Shown one piece after another: positions 25,390 through 34,421 of a stretch of 55,615 bases of DNA. The number at the start of each line of letters is the position of its first letter. Position 1 is the first letter of the stretch. Position numbers and translations under genes: made by a program. This DNA comes from Bacillus cytotoxicus (GTDB lineage Bacteria; Bacillota; Bacilli; Bacillales; Bacillaceae_G), in the NCBI RefSeq assembly GCF_023715645.1, contig NZ_JAMBOP010000033.1, positions 1 to 55,615 of the forward strand, written 5' to 3'. Below the pieces are notes generated by a model, which saw only the letters and a list, made by a program, of their open reading frames with translations, did no database searches and was not told the DNA's origin.

Positions 25390-26238
25390 ATGATGAATTT
25401 AATGTCCAGCCCAGTTCAAATGAGCGGAAATGAACTAGAAAAAATCTTAAAAGAAATTCAAAGTGGTCAAAAAACATGGGATGAAGAGAGAAAGATTGAT
25501 ATTGTTAAAGCAATGATTAATCATATCGGCTCAACGGATAGTGAACTTAGAGAATTGATTTACAGCTGTTTTAGTAAATTAATATTAGATAATCAACTTG
25601 CGCATGAGTTACAAGTGGAAATATTAGAATTTTGTTTAAGTGACTTGTTGCTTAAAGGAATTGGCGAAAATGGGACAGATACTGTATTTACAAGGTCATT
25701 TACTTCACTATTAATAGAACTCATTTTATACAAGGATAACGAGGAGCATTTTCTACCTGAATCTGTTGTTTACAAAGCAAAAGATACGGCAATTCATTAT
25801 ATTAAATTAGAAAAAGATGTAAGAGGATATGTCCCTGAAAAAGGATGGGCTCACAGTGTAGCACATTTGGCTGACGTTTGTGTTGAACTTGTGAAAAACG
25901 AAAAAATAGAACAGAAGTGTTACTCTGAAATATTAGAAACACTTTTGGGGAAATTATTTCATTCAAAATGTGTTTATATCCATAATGAAGACGAGAGGAT
26001 TGTAAGGCCAATCCTAGCAATGTTAAATCGCGGCTTAGAGATAGAAGCACTAGAAACTATAATCAAAGATATACCACAGGAAATGAAGTATCAAAAAGAA
26101 AAGCTTGATTATGAAAATTATTTGTTCCTAAGGGCTAACTGCAAGTCATTTTTAAAAAGTTTGTATCTAGAAATAAACCAAGATTCTAATTTGTTATCGC
26201 TGCAAAAAAGTATCGAAAGCTGTCTATCAGAAATTTAA
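25390..26238 (+). CDS. DUF2785 domain-containing protein
   Basis: The protein has 282 residues, all helical and repeat-like. The DUF2785 signature is seen around DVRGYVPEKGWAHSVAHLAD (about 139-158). There is no signal peptide or membrane helix. The N-terminus (EKILKEIQSGQKTWDEERKI) also fits the family. The biochemical function is unknown. CTAGGAGGAAG lies 9 bases before ATG 25390; ATG 25393 follows at once. It is the only gene of its transcript, behind a leader with a small ORF and an attenuator-like structure, and a hairpin ends it at 26302. Such control suggests response to a translation stress or inhibitor, which remains an inference. Confidence 0.82.
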   Translation: MMNLMSSPVQMSGNELEKILKEIQSGQKTWDEERKIDIVKAMINHIGSTDSELRELIYSCFSKLILDNQLAHELQVEILEFCLSDLLLKGIGENGTDTVFTRSFTSLLIELILYKDNEEHFLPESVVYKAKDTAIHYIKLEKDVRGYVPEKGWAHSVAHLADVCVELVKNEKIEQKCYSEILETLLGKLFHSKCVYIHNEDERIVRPILAMLNRGLEIEALETIIKDIPQEMKYQKEKLDYENYLFLRANCKSFLKSLYLEINQDSNLLSLQKSIESCLSEI

Positions 26239-26576
26239 AGGCCTTATTATTTGTCCAACTAGAGGAGCGGTAATGAAACAACAATAACGGCATGAGTTTT
26301 GGCTATCCGATTTAGGATAGCTTTTATTAATAGTGGAGGAACTATTTGATTTCTTGGAGCCGGAAAACAAACCCCTCACAATCTTGTAGGAGAGGGACTT
26401 CTATGTTCAAAAAGGTGAGGTGCTATCGCCAGTATTTCGCTTCTCCCCACGCTAAAAGTATGCAAGATTTCATACAGTTTTTTTGCTAATCTAGTAACAA
26501 ACGGGAACCCTGAAACTCGCGCCAGGATAGGAATGTATGAAAAATGAATAGAGTTATAGAAAAGAGAGGAAATAAA
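26239..26576. other. Intergenic region: terminator and an IS-end-like hairpin
   Basis: GCTATCC (26302-26308) pairs with GGATAGC (26315-26321), followed by TTTTA, and terminates the DUF2785 gene. Further on, CCCCTC (26375-26380) and GAGAGGG (26391-26397), followed by ACTTCT, resemble the GGGGACTTCTTTC hairpin repeats at 5781 and 12799. No gene is seen before the VanW ribosome site. Confidence 0.5.
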
Positions 26577-27410
26577 ATGAATATAGTGAATTTACGTCCT
26601 AAACAGCGGTCTAAGTATCGTATTATGCTAGGAACATGGTATTACTCTACAAAGAGGCACATCCAGTGGTTAGCAGACGGAAAAACATACGCAAAAACTT
26701 TACAACAAGAAAAGTTACCCTGTACAGCGATTCAGCACCGAACGATACTACTTCGTAAGCTCAAGGATGTAGATATGTGGTATCAACAGAATAAAGTTGT
26801 TAATTTAAAGATTGCCATTAAACAGCTAGATGGTATCGTCATTAGACCGGGAGAAACATTCTCTTACTGGCGTTTAATAGGTAAGCCTACTAGGAGAAAA
26901 GGGTATGTAGAAGGTATGATATTACACTATGGATCTTTTCAAGCAGGCATTGGAGGGGGACTTTGTCAGCTTTCAAATTTAATATATTGGATGACCTTAC
27001 ATACACCACTGACAGTAACAGAGCGATATCGTCATAGCTTTGATGTCTTTCCTGATTCCAAGCGGACCCAGCCGTTTGGAAGCGGAGCAACTTGTTCCTA
27101 TAATTATTTAGACTTACAAATTAAAAATGAAACGGACCAATCGTATCAACTTCACCTTTATATCACAGATAAACATTTAGTTGGTGAATGGAGAACAGCT
27201 TATCCGCAGCTTTATCAATATGAAGTTTATGAAAAAGAACACTCAATCCAATCTGCATACTGGGGTGGTTATATACGACACAATGTTATTCAACGTAGAG
27301 TATATAGCCAACAGAAACAGTTTGTAGAAGATCAATATGTAACGGAGAATCACGCTATAATGATGTACGAACCATTATTAGCTTATAATAACGAGGGAAA
27401 TGGAGATTAA
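26577..27410 (+). CDS. VanW family protein, copy 1
   Basis: ATG 26577, with GAGAGGA upstream, gives 277 residues; an upstream ATG at 26544 lacks a ribosome site. The VanW core is clear: NLKIAIKQLDGIVIRPGETFSYWRLIG, GGGLCQLSNLIYW and RYRHSFDVFPD. The family is named after a gene in some vancomycin-resistance clusters, but its activity is unknown; no van genes are present here. There is no signal peptide. A close paralogue lies at 34422. The gene stands alone. Confidence 0.88.
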   Translation: MNIVNLRPKQRSKYRIMLGTWYYSTKRHIQWLADGKTYAKTLQQEKLPCTAIQHRTILLRKLKDVDMWYQQNKVVNLKIAIKQLDGIVIRPGETFSYWRLIGKPTRRKGYVEGMILHYGSFQAGIGGGLCQLSNLIYWMTLHTPLTVTERYRHSFDVFPDSKRTQPFGSGATCSYNYLDLQIKNETDQSYQLHLYITDKHLVGEWRTAYPQLYQYEVYEKEHSIQSAYWGGYIRHNVIQRRVYSQQKQFVEDQYVTENHAIMMYEPLLAYNNEGNGD

Positions 27411-27721
27411 TATAGCACACCAGTAGTTTATCCGGTTCTGGTGCAAAAAATAATGTCATTGTGTACACTGAAATTATGCATAAAAAGTATGTCACTTCTT
27501 TAGAATAGATTTAAAATATGGAAAGTGAGTACAACCGAGAACGAGAATTATGTGAACACGAAAGTCCCCCAGTTAAATAATCTGTCGAACATTTAATCTT
27601 CATAAAAACGGGGGATTGAGAAAATTTTAATTTTCTAAGCTGGCTGGTTTAAGATTAAATTAGGATTGTTGAATTCACTAAAGAATAGGTATTAGATTTT
27701 AAATATTTGGAGGGTATGTAT
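27411..27721. other. Intergenic region with two hairpins
   Basis: CACCAG...CTGGTG at about 27420-27444, followed by CAAAAAATAA, may end the VanW transcript. At 27566-27613, CCCCC and GGGGG flank an AT-rich segment and continue GATTGAG, again like an IS605-type end. No ORF with a ribosome site was found. Confidence 0.4.
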
Positions 27722-28333
27722 TTGAAACAAATCATTTATTTACTTAGACATGGAGAAACTGAATTAAATGTAAAAGGGCGATATCAGGGAGAACTTGATT
27801 CAGCATTAACGTCTGATGGCATTGAACAAGTAAAAAAGAATGCAAAATTGCTAAAAGTATTTATAGATAACCCTAAAGAGTGGGAGTTTATTTCCAGTCC
27901 TTTAGGAAGAGCACAACAAAGTACTGATATAATATGTGAAGTTATAGGTTACGATAAAAGCAAAGTTAAAATGGACGATCGATTAAAAGAGGTCTCTGTC
28001 GGTAAATGGGCGGGTTTAACCACAAAAGAAATTGAAAAATCTTGGCCGAAACTTATGGAAAACACCAACAAATACAATTGGTATTTTAATTCCCCTAGTG
28101 GAGAAAGCTATGATTCAGTTGTAGAGAGAGTATCAGAATGGCTACATTCTATACAGAATAAAGAAAAAGTGATAGTAATGTCACATGGACTTACTGGAAG
28201 AATAATAAGAGGGGTATATCAAGGTTTAATAAAAGATCAGGCACTAGTCTTAGAAGTATCTCAGAATACATTCTTTAAACTATCAGATAAGCAGATAGAA
28301 AATTTTTGTTCAGAGTATGATGAATTTTATTAA
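27722..28333 (+). CDS. Histidine phosphatase family protein, second copy
   Basis: TTG 27722 is chosen because GGAGGG (27709-27714) is 7 bases upstream; ATG 27716 is too near. The product has 203 residues. IIYLLRHGETELNVKGRYQGE carries the phospho-His, SSPLGRAQQST the conserved Arg, LKEVSVGKWAG the acid, and VMSHGLTGR the second His. It is a typical single-domain phosphoglycerate-mutase-like phosphatase (GpmB/CobC type). The substrate is unknown. It shows little similarity to the family member at 4900 outside the motifs. Confidence 0.85.
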   Translation: MKQIIYLLRHGETELNVKGRYQGELDSALTSDGIEQVKKNAKLLKVFIDNPKEWEFISSPLGRAQQSTDIICEVIGYDKSKVKMDDRLKEVSVGKWAGLTTKEIEKSWPKLMENTNKYNWYFNSPSGESYDSVVERVSEWLHSIQNKEKVIVMSHGLTGRIIRGVYQGLIKDQALVLEVSQNTFFKLSDKQIENFCSEYDEFY

Positions 28334-28554
28334 ATAGGACGCCATTTTATGAGTGAAAAAGTTTATCTTTTATAAAATCAAAACTTAAATCTACGGAAGA
28401 AGAATCCAGTTTGATAAAAAGAATTTTCAAAGTGGACTCTTTTTACTTACCTTAAAATACTGGTTTATAAGTTGTTTTTGATTAAACCCTATTTAAGATC
28501 TACAGCTACAAAAGAATCCGGGATTGAGGGGCTTCAAGATGTATTCATCTAAAT

Positions 28555-29082
28555 CTAAACTTCTTTCGTTATATCATGCTTTAATAATTGTCGCTGGTCA
28601 TAGAACTTCTCATAAATAATACCCATTACATAGAAAAATAATAGACCAAAACAAATGTGAATGAGTGTAAATTTAGCTCCAAATGAAGAAAATTCATACA
28701 CCATAACCGGTAATTTTGCAGTTGTCCAAACTCCTAGAAAAAATACAATGTACCGTATGCTCGCTCCTTTTTTTAATAAAAGTGCCGCGATTGGAAAAGC
28801 AACATAGAGGGGACCAGCTGCAATTCCTCCTAATAATAGGGAGAACAAGATGCCATAGATTCCAGATTTTTCCCCCATATATTTAATTAATGTTTCTTTC
28901 TTCACCCACTGGTCAAGCAATCCTACGAATATTAAGACAGGAGGAAGTAGAAACAGCATATCCAAAATACTTTTTCCTGTTAATTGAAATGCATTCCATC
29001 CCAATGATTGGTTTATAAAAGTCAATATAATGAGTCCCAATAGTAAAATGAAAAAGAAACGATATCTTCTTAATTCATTCAT
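28555..29082 (-). CDS. Permease half-protein, C-terminal partner (ArsP/YraQ-like)
   Basis: From ATG 29082 the protein has 175 residues; its ATG overlaps the preceding TGA (ATGA), so translation is coupled. Four or five hydrophobic helices are present. GEKSGIYGILFSLLLGGIAAGPLYVAFPIAALLLKKGASIRYI mirrors GEKSGFIGIVYSAIIGSVALIPSFVVFPLGHTLVQNGAGLPQV of its partner. Each is thus one half of an internally duplicated permease of the DUF318/ArsP type, here encoded as two genes. The transported substrate is unknown. The PadR gene upstream probably controls the operon. Confidence 0.72.
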   Translation of the reverse strand: MNELRRYRFFFILLLGLIILTFINQSLGWNAFQLTGKSILDMLFLLPPVLIFVGLLDQWVKKETLIKYMGEKSGIYGILFSLLLGGIAAGPLYVAFPIAALLLKKGASIRYIVFFLGVWTTAKLPVMVYEFSSFGAKFTLIHICFGLLFFYVMGIIYEKFYDQRQLLKHDITKEV

Positions 29083-29561
29083 ACCATCACCACCCAAATA
29101 ATATACGAGAATATGAGAGACATTAACAATGCAGATGCATTACGAGAATAAGCAAAACTTCGCCCGAATATCTTTTGTTCCATCGGTAAAGTTGTGATTC
29201 CTACTGACATTAATGTAGACATTAATGCCGCAACTTGAGGGAGGCCTGCACCATTTTGGACTAATGTATGTCCAAGAGGAAACACAACGAAGCTTGGAAT
29301 GAGTGCAACAGAGCCAATTATTGCTGAATAAACAATACCGATGAATCCAGATTTTTCCCCAATGATGGAAGAAATGAAGGAAGGCGTTAATATAGAAAGT
29401 GATAGTCCAACGAAAAGCATAATTGACAGCATGGAAGGTATAAGATTACGAAACATTTTCCATGACTTTAATAGAGCTGCTTTTGTTTTATTTCGATCTT
29501 TTATAAAAGAAATAGTGGTAAGAGTAATGGCTATAGCGTAAAGAATAGCGCCATTAATCAT
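29079..29561 (-). CDS. Permease half-protein, N-terminal partner (ArsP/YraQ-like)
   Basis: The protein has 160 residues and four to five transmembrane helices. It carries the family repeat GEKSGFIGIVYSAIIGSVALIPSF, also present in the next gene, and QVAALMSTLMSVGITTLPMEQ. Its ATG lies inside the end of the PadR gene (8-base overlap) and its stop overlaps the next start, so all three genes form one translationally coupled operon. A heterodimeric permease is likely. Related single-chain ArsP/YraQ proteins have both halves fused. Confidence 0.72.
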   Translation of the reverse strand: MINGAILYAIAITLTTISFIKDRNKTKAALLKSWKMFRNLIPSMLSIMLFVGLSLSILTPSFISSIIGEKSGFIGIVYSAIIGSVALIPSFVVFPLGHTLVQNGAGLPQVAALMSTLMSVGITTLPMEQKIFGRSFAYSRNASALLMSLIFSYIIWVVMV

Positions 29562-29895
29562 GATTACACACCTTCCACTTTTTGTATTTGTTTAAGAAAA
29601 ATGATAAATTCTTAATTTTTTCTTCAATATCCATTTGAAAATCTTCTAATTGTCTTTTTCCAACTGTAGTAATTTTGTACATTTTTATCGGCTTATCTTG
29701 ATCAGATGTGTCCAAATAAGATTCAACAGCACCTTCTTTTTCTAATTTTTTTAGTGTGCGATATATAATGGCACTATCAATTGGATTGACGGGAAGCTCT
29801 TCTTCACATTTCTGCAGAAGTTTCCCTCCATAGCTATCTCCTTCTGTTAAAAACAGCAAAAGAAATGCACCTGTATGTCTCCCTGTATGTTTCAT
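29554..29895 (-). CDS. PadR family transcriptional repressor
   Basis: The protein has 113 residues. The winged helix-turn-helix spans about 8-80 (TGAFLLLFLTEGDSYGGKLLQKCEEEL...SAIIYRTLKKLEKEGAVESYLD, then KMYKITTVGKRQLEDF). A C-terminal dimerisation helix is present. GGAGGTTGGAT lies 9 bases before the ATG. An inverted repeat typical of an operator stands 80-118 bases upstream. The regulator probably represses its own operon with the two permease genes and releases it when a ligand binds. Confidence 0.85.
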   Translation of the reverse strand: MKHTGRHTGAFLLLFLTEGDSYGGKLLQKCEEELPVNPIDSAIIYRTLKKLEKEGAVESYLDTSDQDKPIKMYKITTVGKRQLEDFQMDIEEKIKNLSFFLNKYKKWKVCNHD

Positions 29896-29975
29896 GAAAT
29901 ATCCAACCTCCTAATTTAAGTGTAAGAAAACTTTTTTCGTTAACATAACATTAAAATTAAAACTGTTAACAACAG

Positions 29976-30013
29976 TATACTGTCATTGACAGTAATATGT
30001 TACTGACAGTATA
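29976..30013 (-). promoter_or_regulatory. Likely PadR operator
   Basis: TATACTGTCA (29976-29985) and TGACAGTATA (30004-30013) form a perfect 10-bp inverted repeat. Between them, ACTGTCATTGACAGT (29979-29993) is a further palindrome sharing the left arm, so three TGACAGT half-sites occur. It lies upstream of the padR gene at 29895. Confidence 0.65.
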
Positions 30014-30090
30014 TGCTTAATATAATGTGATGTCAATTCTAAAACAACAATAGTTGTTGATTTCAAATAAAGTCGTGATGTTTTGAAGAA

Positions 30091-30200
30091 GTTAAACTAT
30101 TTGTAAAAAAGTTTAATCAAAATCTTGAAAAGCTGGACTTCATTTTCTCCTGATATTAATGAGTAAAAGGAAATTCGTATTGAAATGGGGAATAATACAT
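30091..30200 (+). repeat. Dispersed repeat of about 110 bases, copy A
   Basis: It matches 41700-41813 over its full length. A 29-base stretch around GAGTAAAAGGAAATTCG is identical, and only two mismatches occur in the last 47 bases. Other shared parts are AAAAAGTTTAATCAAA and GAAAAGCTGGA. It is non-coding and precedes a hydrolase gene by 260 bases. The family was not recognised. Confidence 0.7.
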
Positions 30201-30461
30201 ACTCTTAGCACCCTAAAGTTGATGGCGATGTAGCAAGACCTCTAATAGAAAATAAAATATATTTTTAAAAACCTTTTACAAGAGTAGGTAATTAATAAGA
30301 AGTGTAATACTTCATAATAATATTATGTAAATTTCCTTCGGGATGAAAAGAGATAAAAGTGTTCTTGAACTAATTATAAGAGGCTTAGATTAATTGTTTG
30401 GAAAAAAATAGAGTTTACCTTATTATAGTATTAGGAATATTGAAAATTTGGGGTGGATATA
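30201..30461. other. Non-coding stretch after repeat copy A
   Basis: AT-rich. No ORF with a ribosome site or clear hairpin was seen. The GGGGTGG Shine-Dalgarno of the next gene lies at its end. Confidence 0.4.
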
Positions 30462-31277
30462 ATGGAATGTTTATTAGGGGATGTTAAAGTTCATTATGAA
30501 ATTTATGGTTCTGGTAAACCAATTATTATGCTTCATGGTTTTTCTCCTGATCATAGACTGATGTTGGGATGCATGGAGCCTGTTTTTATACAAAGAGAAG
30601 GTTGGAAACGGATTTATCTTGATTTGCCAGGCATGGGAAAAACGAAGGGACACGAGACGATTCAAAACTCAGATGGAATGTTAGATCTTGTTTTAAAATT
30701 TATAGATACAATTATTCCAGATGAATCTTTTTTAATTGTAGGTGAATCATACGGAGGCTACATAATTAGAGGAGTTATATCCAAAAGAAGAGAGAGAATA
30801 GATGGCGCAGCATTTATTTGTCCTTTGATTATTCCGGATACAAGCAAGAGGCAGACTCCACCGCATACGGTTATTTACCGAGATGAAAAATTTTTATCGC
30901 AGTTAAATATGGAGGAACGTGAAAATTTCAGTTCGAAATTTGTTGTGCTTAACAAATATAATTGGCAACGTTATCTTGAAGAGGTTATCTCAGGTATTAA
31001 ATTAGCAGATGAGGCATTTTTAACAAAAATAATGAGACAATATGCTTTTTCATTTGATGTGGATAGCCAAATATCCTTGTATGAAAAACCAAGCCTATTT
31101 TTATTGGGCAAACAGGATTCAATAACAGGCTATAAAGATGCTTGGAGTTTGCTTGATAAATTTCCTCGGGCCACTTTTGCGGTTTTAGATAAAGCAGGAC
31201 ATAACTTGCAGATTGAGCAGGATGTTTTATTTCATTCGTTAATAAATGAATGGCTAGATAGAGTGGAAGGAAAGTGA
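30462..31277 (+). CDS. Alpha/beta hydrolase
   Basis: ATG 30462 has GGGGTGG 6 bases upstream; GTG 30453 overlaps that site. The protein has 271 residues. HGFSPDH forms the oxyanion hole, VGESYGGY the nucleophile elbow, LLGKQDSITGY the acid and DKAGHNLQIEQ the catalytic His. It is a cytoplasmic esterase or peptidase-like enzyme of unknown substrate. A terminator at 31318-31353 ends the gene. Confidence 0.85.
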   Translation: MECLLGDVKVHYEIYGSGKPIIMLHGFSPDHRLMLGCMEPVFIQREGWKRIYLDLPGMGKTKGHETIQNSDGMLDLVLKFIDTIIPDESFLIVGESYGGYIIRGVISKRRERIDGAAFICPLIIPDTSKRQTPPHTVIYRDEKFLSQLNMEERENFSSKFVVLNKYNWQRYLEEVISGIKLADEAFLTKIMRQYAFSFDVDSQISLYEKPSLFLLGKQDSITGYKDAWSLLDKFPRATFAVLDKAGHNLQIEQDVLFHSLINEWLDRVEGK

Positions 31278-31317
31278 TAATAAAGTTGCTTAAAAATTAA
31301 TAAAGATATTTAATCGC

Positions 31318-31357
31318 AATAGCCGATTCTAAAAATATTTAGTGTCGGCTATTTTTA
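31318..31357 (+). terminator. Terminator after the alpha/beta hydrolase
   Basis: AATAGCCGA (31318-31326) pairs with TCGGCTATT (31345-31353), followed by TTTAATT. Confidence 0.8.
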
Positions 31358-31471
31358 ATTGATGTACAATAATATTATGAATATTCATTCTATATAAGGC
31401 GAGGACCGAATTCTTTTCATATTTATGATGAAATAAAAGTGAAACTATAAATTCTAAAGGGGATGATAGGC

Positions 31472-32197
31472 ATGAAAATTGCAATAATGGCTGATATTCA
31501 TGGAAATAAAGATGCCTTACAAGCTGTACTAACAGATATTAATTACCGTGGGATTCAATCTATTTATAATTTGGGTGATAGTTTATATGGTCCTTTATTT
31601 CCATTGGAAACCTATGAGCTTTTAATGAACCAAAATATTCAAAGTATTAAAGGGAATTGCGATCGAATTTTATTAGAAACTAACACGTCTAATGTAACAG
31701 TTCAATATGTACAGAATTTTTTAGAGGATGAGCATAAAACGTGGATTTCTAATTTACCTAATTTCTTACAAACAGAGGACTTTTATTTTTGTCATGGAAC
31801 ACCGACAAGTGATGAAATATATTTGTTAGAGGAAATAAACTCTAATGGATCAGTGCTTAAAAAGACAGAAGATATTATGAAAATAGTAAGTGATATTCCA
31901 CAAAGGCTTATTTTTTGTGCTCATACACATATACCAAGGGTCATTTATCTTCCAAATGATAAAATAATTATTAATCCAGGAAGTGTTGGGCTACCCGCAT
32001 ATGAAGATGACTTACCAATCTATCATAAAATGGAATCGGGTTCGCCATTTGCTAATTATACAATTGTTACAAAACAAGAAGATGATTGGATAATAGAGCA
32101 ATTACATATTCCTTATAATCAAGATGGAGCAATTAGCAAAAGTGAAATAAATGGTCGTCTAGATTGGGCGAGAGCATTGAAAACAGGAAGAATTTAA
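31472..32197 (+). CDS. Calcineurin-like metallophosphoesterase
   Basis: ATG 31472 is preferred, because AAAGGGG lies 9 bases upstream; ATG 31463 overlaps it. The product has 241 residues. The five metal motifs are in order: DIHGN (residues 8-12), NLGDSLYG, KGNCD, FCHGTP and CAHTHIPRV. This is the YfcE/DevR-type phosphodiesterase group, cytoplasmic, acting on phosphodiesters or nucleotides. The conserved NPGSVGLP follows. A GNAT gene begins about 60 bases later and may share the transcript. Confidence 0.87.
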   Translation: MKIAIMADIHGNKDALQAVLTDINYRGIQSIYNLGDSLYGPLFPLETYELLMNQNIQSIKGNCDRILLETNTSNVTVQYVQNFLEDEHKTWISNLPNFLQTEDFYFCHGTPTSDEIYLLEEINSNGSVLKKTEDIMKIVSDIPQRLIFCAHTHIPRVIYLPNDKIIINPGSVGLPAYEDDLPIYHKMESGSPFANYTIVTKQEDDWIIEQLHIPYNQDGAISKSEINGRLDWARALKTGRI

Positions 32198-32257
32198 AAA
32201 TTGTTCATGCGAGGCGAATTTTTATTGAGCTCCTAAGTTAAAATAGAGGTGATTATC

Positions 32258-32767
32258 TTGAATATTAATGTAAAAATTGAACAATTATTTTTAATTGAAG
32301 AACAAATTAATGAGCTTTCAGAACTTTTAATAAAAGTCGTAGGAGATGGAGCTTCGATTGGATTTTTACCGCCAATGGGAAAAGTAGATGCAGTGAAGTA
32401 CTGGGAAACCGTTCTTAGCCCTGAAATGATTGTATTTGTTGCTAAGTTAAACAATCAAATTGTTGGAAGTGTACAATTACAATTATCGACGAAGCAGAAT
32501 GGAAGCCATAGAGCTGAAATTGCAAAATTAATGACACACCCAAATTATCGACGTAATGGTATTGGTCGTTTACTTATGCAAAGAGCTCACGAAATAGCAA
32601 AACAGAAGAATAGATCATTATTAGTTCTTGATACAAGGGAAGGGGATCCTTCTAATAAACTATATACTTCATTAGGTTATATTCAAGCTGGGCGGATTCC
32701 TAACTATGCGAAATCTGAGAATGGTGAATTAGTTGCTACCATCCTCTATTATAAAAATAACAATTAA
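32258..32767 (+). CDS. GNAT family N-acetyltransferase
   Basis: TTG 32258 is chosen, with AGAGGTGA 6 bases upstream; GTG 32249 overlaps it. The protein has 169 residues. Motif A reads IAKLMTHPNYRRNGIGRLLMQRA with the acetyl-CoA loop R-R-N-G-I-G. LLVLDTREGDPSNKLYTSLGYIQAG is the usual strand 5 and final helix. The form resembles tabtoxin-resistance-type acetyltransferases, but the acceptor is unknown. Confidence 0.85.
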   Translation: MNINVKIEQLFLIEEQINELSELLIKVVGDGASIGFLPPMGKVDAVKYWETVLSPEMIVFVAKLNNQIVGSVQLQLSTKQNGSHRAEIAKLMTHPNYRRNGIGRLLMQRAHEIAKQKNRSLLVLDTREGDPSNKLYTSLGYIQAGRIPNYAKSENGELVATILYYKNNN

Positions 32768-33120
32768 TCTTCTTGAACTAACATTTAGTGGAAATAAGGA
32801 GCATTAAATGATTAGCCCTTTTTATAGAAAATAGCTGTTTTGGGCACTAGACTACATTTGTAAAAGAGATACGACGTATATAAAAATGTTACGATGCTTT
32901 TCCCCTTAGGTAAGTATATATCTAAGGGAATTTTCTTTTTAATTAAGAGAGAAGCATTGCTAAAAAAGCAGTAACCTCTTTTTATTGGTTGTTAATAGAA
33001 GAAATTCTAAATTATGTAACTCTCTTTATCGGAACTGTGTTAAAGTAAAGAGGAGATTCTATGAATTAAGGTAATAATTTATATTTTTCGAGACAAAAAC
33101 ATTAAGTAGAAAGAGGTAAT
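32768..33120. other. Intergenic region with one terminator
   Basis: CCCTTAG (32903-32909) pairs with CTAAGGG (32922-32928), followed by AATTTTCTTTTT, a likely terminator of the phosphoesterase/GNAT transcript. No ORF or other structure was recognised. AGAAAGAGG before 33121 is the ribosome site of the next gene. Confidence 0.6.
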
Positions 33121-34152
33121 ATGAAAAATATTAAAAAATCAATAAAATTTGTCGGAGTATTTATTTTAACGTTACTAATCATAGCACTTTTTTTCCCTAC
33201 ATGGACTTCACATATAAAAGGTAATAACAGTATAAGTACATTAGAACAAGTAGAGATAAATGGAAGCAGTCATGAAATTATGATACGAGGTAAAGATAAG
33301 GATAATCCAGTTATTATTTTTGTACATGGAGGACCTGGATGTTCAGAAATACCGTATGCCGATAAATACCAAGATTTATTGGAAAGTAATTTTACGGTTG
33401 TGAATTACGATCAAAGAGCAAGTAGAAAATCATATCATTTTTTTGAGGACTATTCAAATCTTTCATAAGACTTACTAGTGAAGGACTTATTGGCTATGAC
33501 GGATTATATTTCAGAACGACTTGGAAAAGAAAAGGTAATTCTAATTAGTCATTCTTATGGTACATATATTGGAATGCAAGCTGCGTATAAAGCTCCTGAA
33601 AAATATGAAGCATATATTGGTATTGGACAAATGAGTGATACCGTAGCAAGCGAGATTGACAGTTTGAACTACACTATAAATCAGGCTGAAAATGATGGGA
33701 ATACAGATGATGTATTATATTTACAAGGATTAACTGAAAAAATTAAAAATGGCGATACGTTTACCCCGCGAAATTATGTTATGAAATATGGTGGGGGATC
33801 AAGACTTATTGAAAACCCCGATGGAAATAACATAGGTATGTTGTTTAGTAGTGAGTATAACTTATTAGATGTAATCCGTTATAACTATGGAGTATCCTAT
33901 TCGCAAAAGACTTTGGTAGATGATGTATTAAAAAAACCATTACCTACTTTCATAACAAAACTTAAATTACCGTGCTATTTTATCATGGGTAAATATGATT
34001 ATATGACTTCCTCTAATGCAGCAAAAACATATTTTGATATGATTGAAGCCGATAAAAAAGAATGTATTCCTTTTGAGAAATCAGCTCATTATCCACAATT
34101 TGAAGAGAAGGAAAAGTTTTATAAATGGATGTGCGATACATTTGTGAAATAA
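33121..34152 (+). pseudogene. Membrane-anchored alpha/beta hydrolase, split by an in-frame stop
   Basis: ATG 33121 starts a protein with an N-terminal membrane helix (VGVFILTLLIIALFFP) and the oxyanion motif FVHGGPGCSE, of the proline-iminopeptidase type. It stops at TAA 33466-33468 after DYSNLS. The same frame continues DLLVKDLLAMTDYISERLGK with the nucleophile elbow SHSYGT, the acid in MGKYDYMTS and His in SAHYPQF, to 34152. Joined, it would have 343 residues. Neither part alone holds a complete active site. The elbow has Ser in place of the usual first Gly. Confidence 0.82.
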
Positions 34153-34421
34153 GTACAATTTACTTGCCGAAAGTGTGAACTAGCTTAGGTTTTTATACCA
34201 ATCTTAACTGCGAATATACGACTCCTGTTTTTCAAAAAATATTGCTTTCCTGTCCGTTATGGCATATATCATGACGCAAAAGTATGTTGAAGGATTGACT
34301 TTTCATTGTCAGGAATAGCATTTTGAACGAGTGGGAATCTACTTATCATGTCAAAACATATTATACTGGGATGATCAATGGTTAGTGATGATGACAAATA
34401 TATAAAGGAGCTCAACTCTCA

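Noticed and set aside
21950-34152. Programmed stop-codon readthrough or selenocysteine at the two TCA-TAA sites
   Set aside because: TAA is not a selenocysteine or pyrrolysine codon, no downstream structure is evident, and single nonsense mutations explain both.
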